In this document: piece after piece, positions 6,165 to 7,098 of the stretch
Position numbering within the stretch: the first letter of the stretch is position 1
Layout of the letters: the number at the start of each line of letters is the position of its first letter
NCBI GenBank assembly: GCA_023387585.1
Contig: JAEWHZ010000010.1
Coordinates: forward strand, 1-7,098
Direction: 5' to 3'
Origin: Pseudomonadota bacterium
Lineage (GTDB): Bacteria; Pseudomonadota; Alphaproteobacteria; Rhizobiales; Devosiaceae
Length of the DNA: 7,098 nt
The notes under the pieces: model-generated
What the model was told of the DNA's origin: nothing
Databases searched by the model: none
Seen by the model: only the letters and a program-made list of their open reading frames with translations
Made by a program: the position numbers and the translations under genes

Positions 6165-6183
6165 AGCTTCACTCACCGCGCGG

Positions 6184-6207
6184 GCGGGGAGGGATGGCCC
6201 TTCCCGC
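6184..6207 (+). terminator. GC-rich hairpin between convergent stops, possible terminator
   Basis: GCGGGGAGGG, loop ATGG, CCCTTCCCGC form a 10-bp stem with one G-U wobble in + strand RNA. It can be lengthened by G-U and G-C pairs out to 6182-6209. In - strand RNA the wobble becomes an A-C mismatch, so the hairpin is stronger for the OB-fold/DUF805 transcript. It fills most of the 43-bp gap between the stops at 6164 and 6208. No U-tract follows on either strand, so intrinsic termination may be weak or Rho-assisted. Confidence 0.5.
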
Positions 6208-7050
<843 letters not shown>

Positions 7051-7057
7051 GGGCTGA

Positions 7058-7062
7058 TCCTT
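7058..7062 (-). promoter_or_regulatory. Ribosome binding site AAGGA for dapD
   Basis: On the - strand AAAAGGA lies seven bases before ATG 7050, a well-placed Shine-Dalgarno that supports this start. Confidence 0.6.
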
Positions 7063-7098
7063 TTGCGTGGGGCGCGGACATTAAGCGCCGCGCCGGGC

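Noticed and set aside
5301..6176. 291-codon - strand open frame antisense to the OB-fold/DUF805 gene, His/Asp/Gln-rich
   Set aside because: The His/Asp richness mirrors hydrophobic codons of the membrane helices on the + strand; no ribosome site or family match.

Overview
The window is GC-rich, densely coding DNA with short intergenic gaps. It most likely comes from an alphaproteobacterial chromosome of the Hyphomicrobiales (Rhizobiales) type. The evidence is indirect: base composition, family-level resemblance of the proteins, GTG starts, and a nucleotide-sugar epimerase/sugar-transferase fusion of a kind I associate with this order. Genus is not determinable by eye. There are seven protein-coding genes, one of them cut by the left edge. 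I see no RNA genes, CRISPR arrays, insertion sequences or phage genes.

Left block (1-1598, + strand): the 3' end of a CapD/FlaA1/WbpM-type nucleoside-diphosphate-sugar dehydratase/epimerase, followed with a 1-bp TGATG stop/start overlap by a two-domain protein. That protein joins an SDR-type (Rossmann) nucleotide-sugar reductase/epimerase to a PglC/WcaJ-like phosphoglycosyl transferase. Together they look like the first steps of a surface glycan: make a 6-deoxy amino sugar nucleotide such as UDP-QuiNAc or UDP-FucNAc, then load the sugar-phosphate onto undecaprenyl phosphate.

Middle block (1595-5274, - strand): a tightly packed run in the order dapE, membrane protein A, membrane protein B, phosphomannomutase/phosphoglucomutase. 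Gaps are 7 bp, 12 bp and an 8-bp overlap. The two membrane proteins look like diverged tandem paralogs and have no function I recognise. The phosphohexomutase gene meets the sugar-transferase gene tail to tail, and a single CTAG provides the stop codons of both.

Right block (5275-7098): a 215-bp divergent promoter region separates dapE from a + strand gene encoding a cold-shock-like OB fold fused to a DUF805 membrane domain. That gene converges on dapD (- strand), and a GC-rich hairpin fills the 43-bp gap between the two stops. dapD and dapE supply the succinylase and desuccinylase steps of the lysine/meso-diaminopimelate pathway, which feeds peptidoglycan. The window thus combines cell-envelope precursor synthesis (DAP and surface glycan sugars) with three poorly characterised membrane proteins. 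The fused glycan enzyme, the OB-fold/DUF805 protein and the paralogous membrane pair deserve most attention. I saw no convincing wholly new system.
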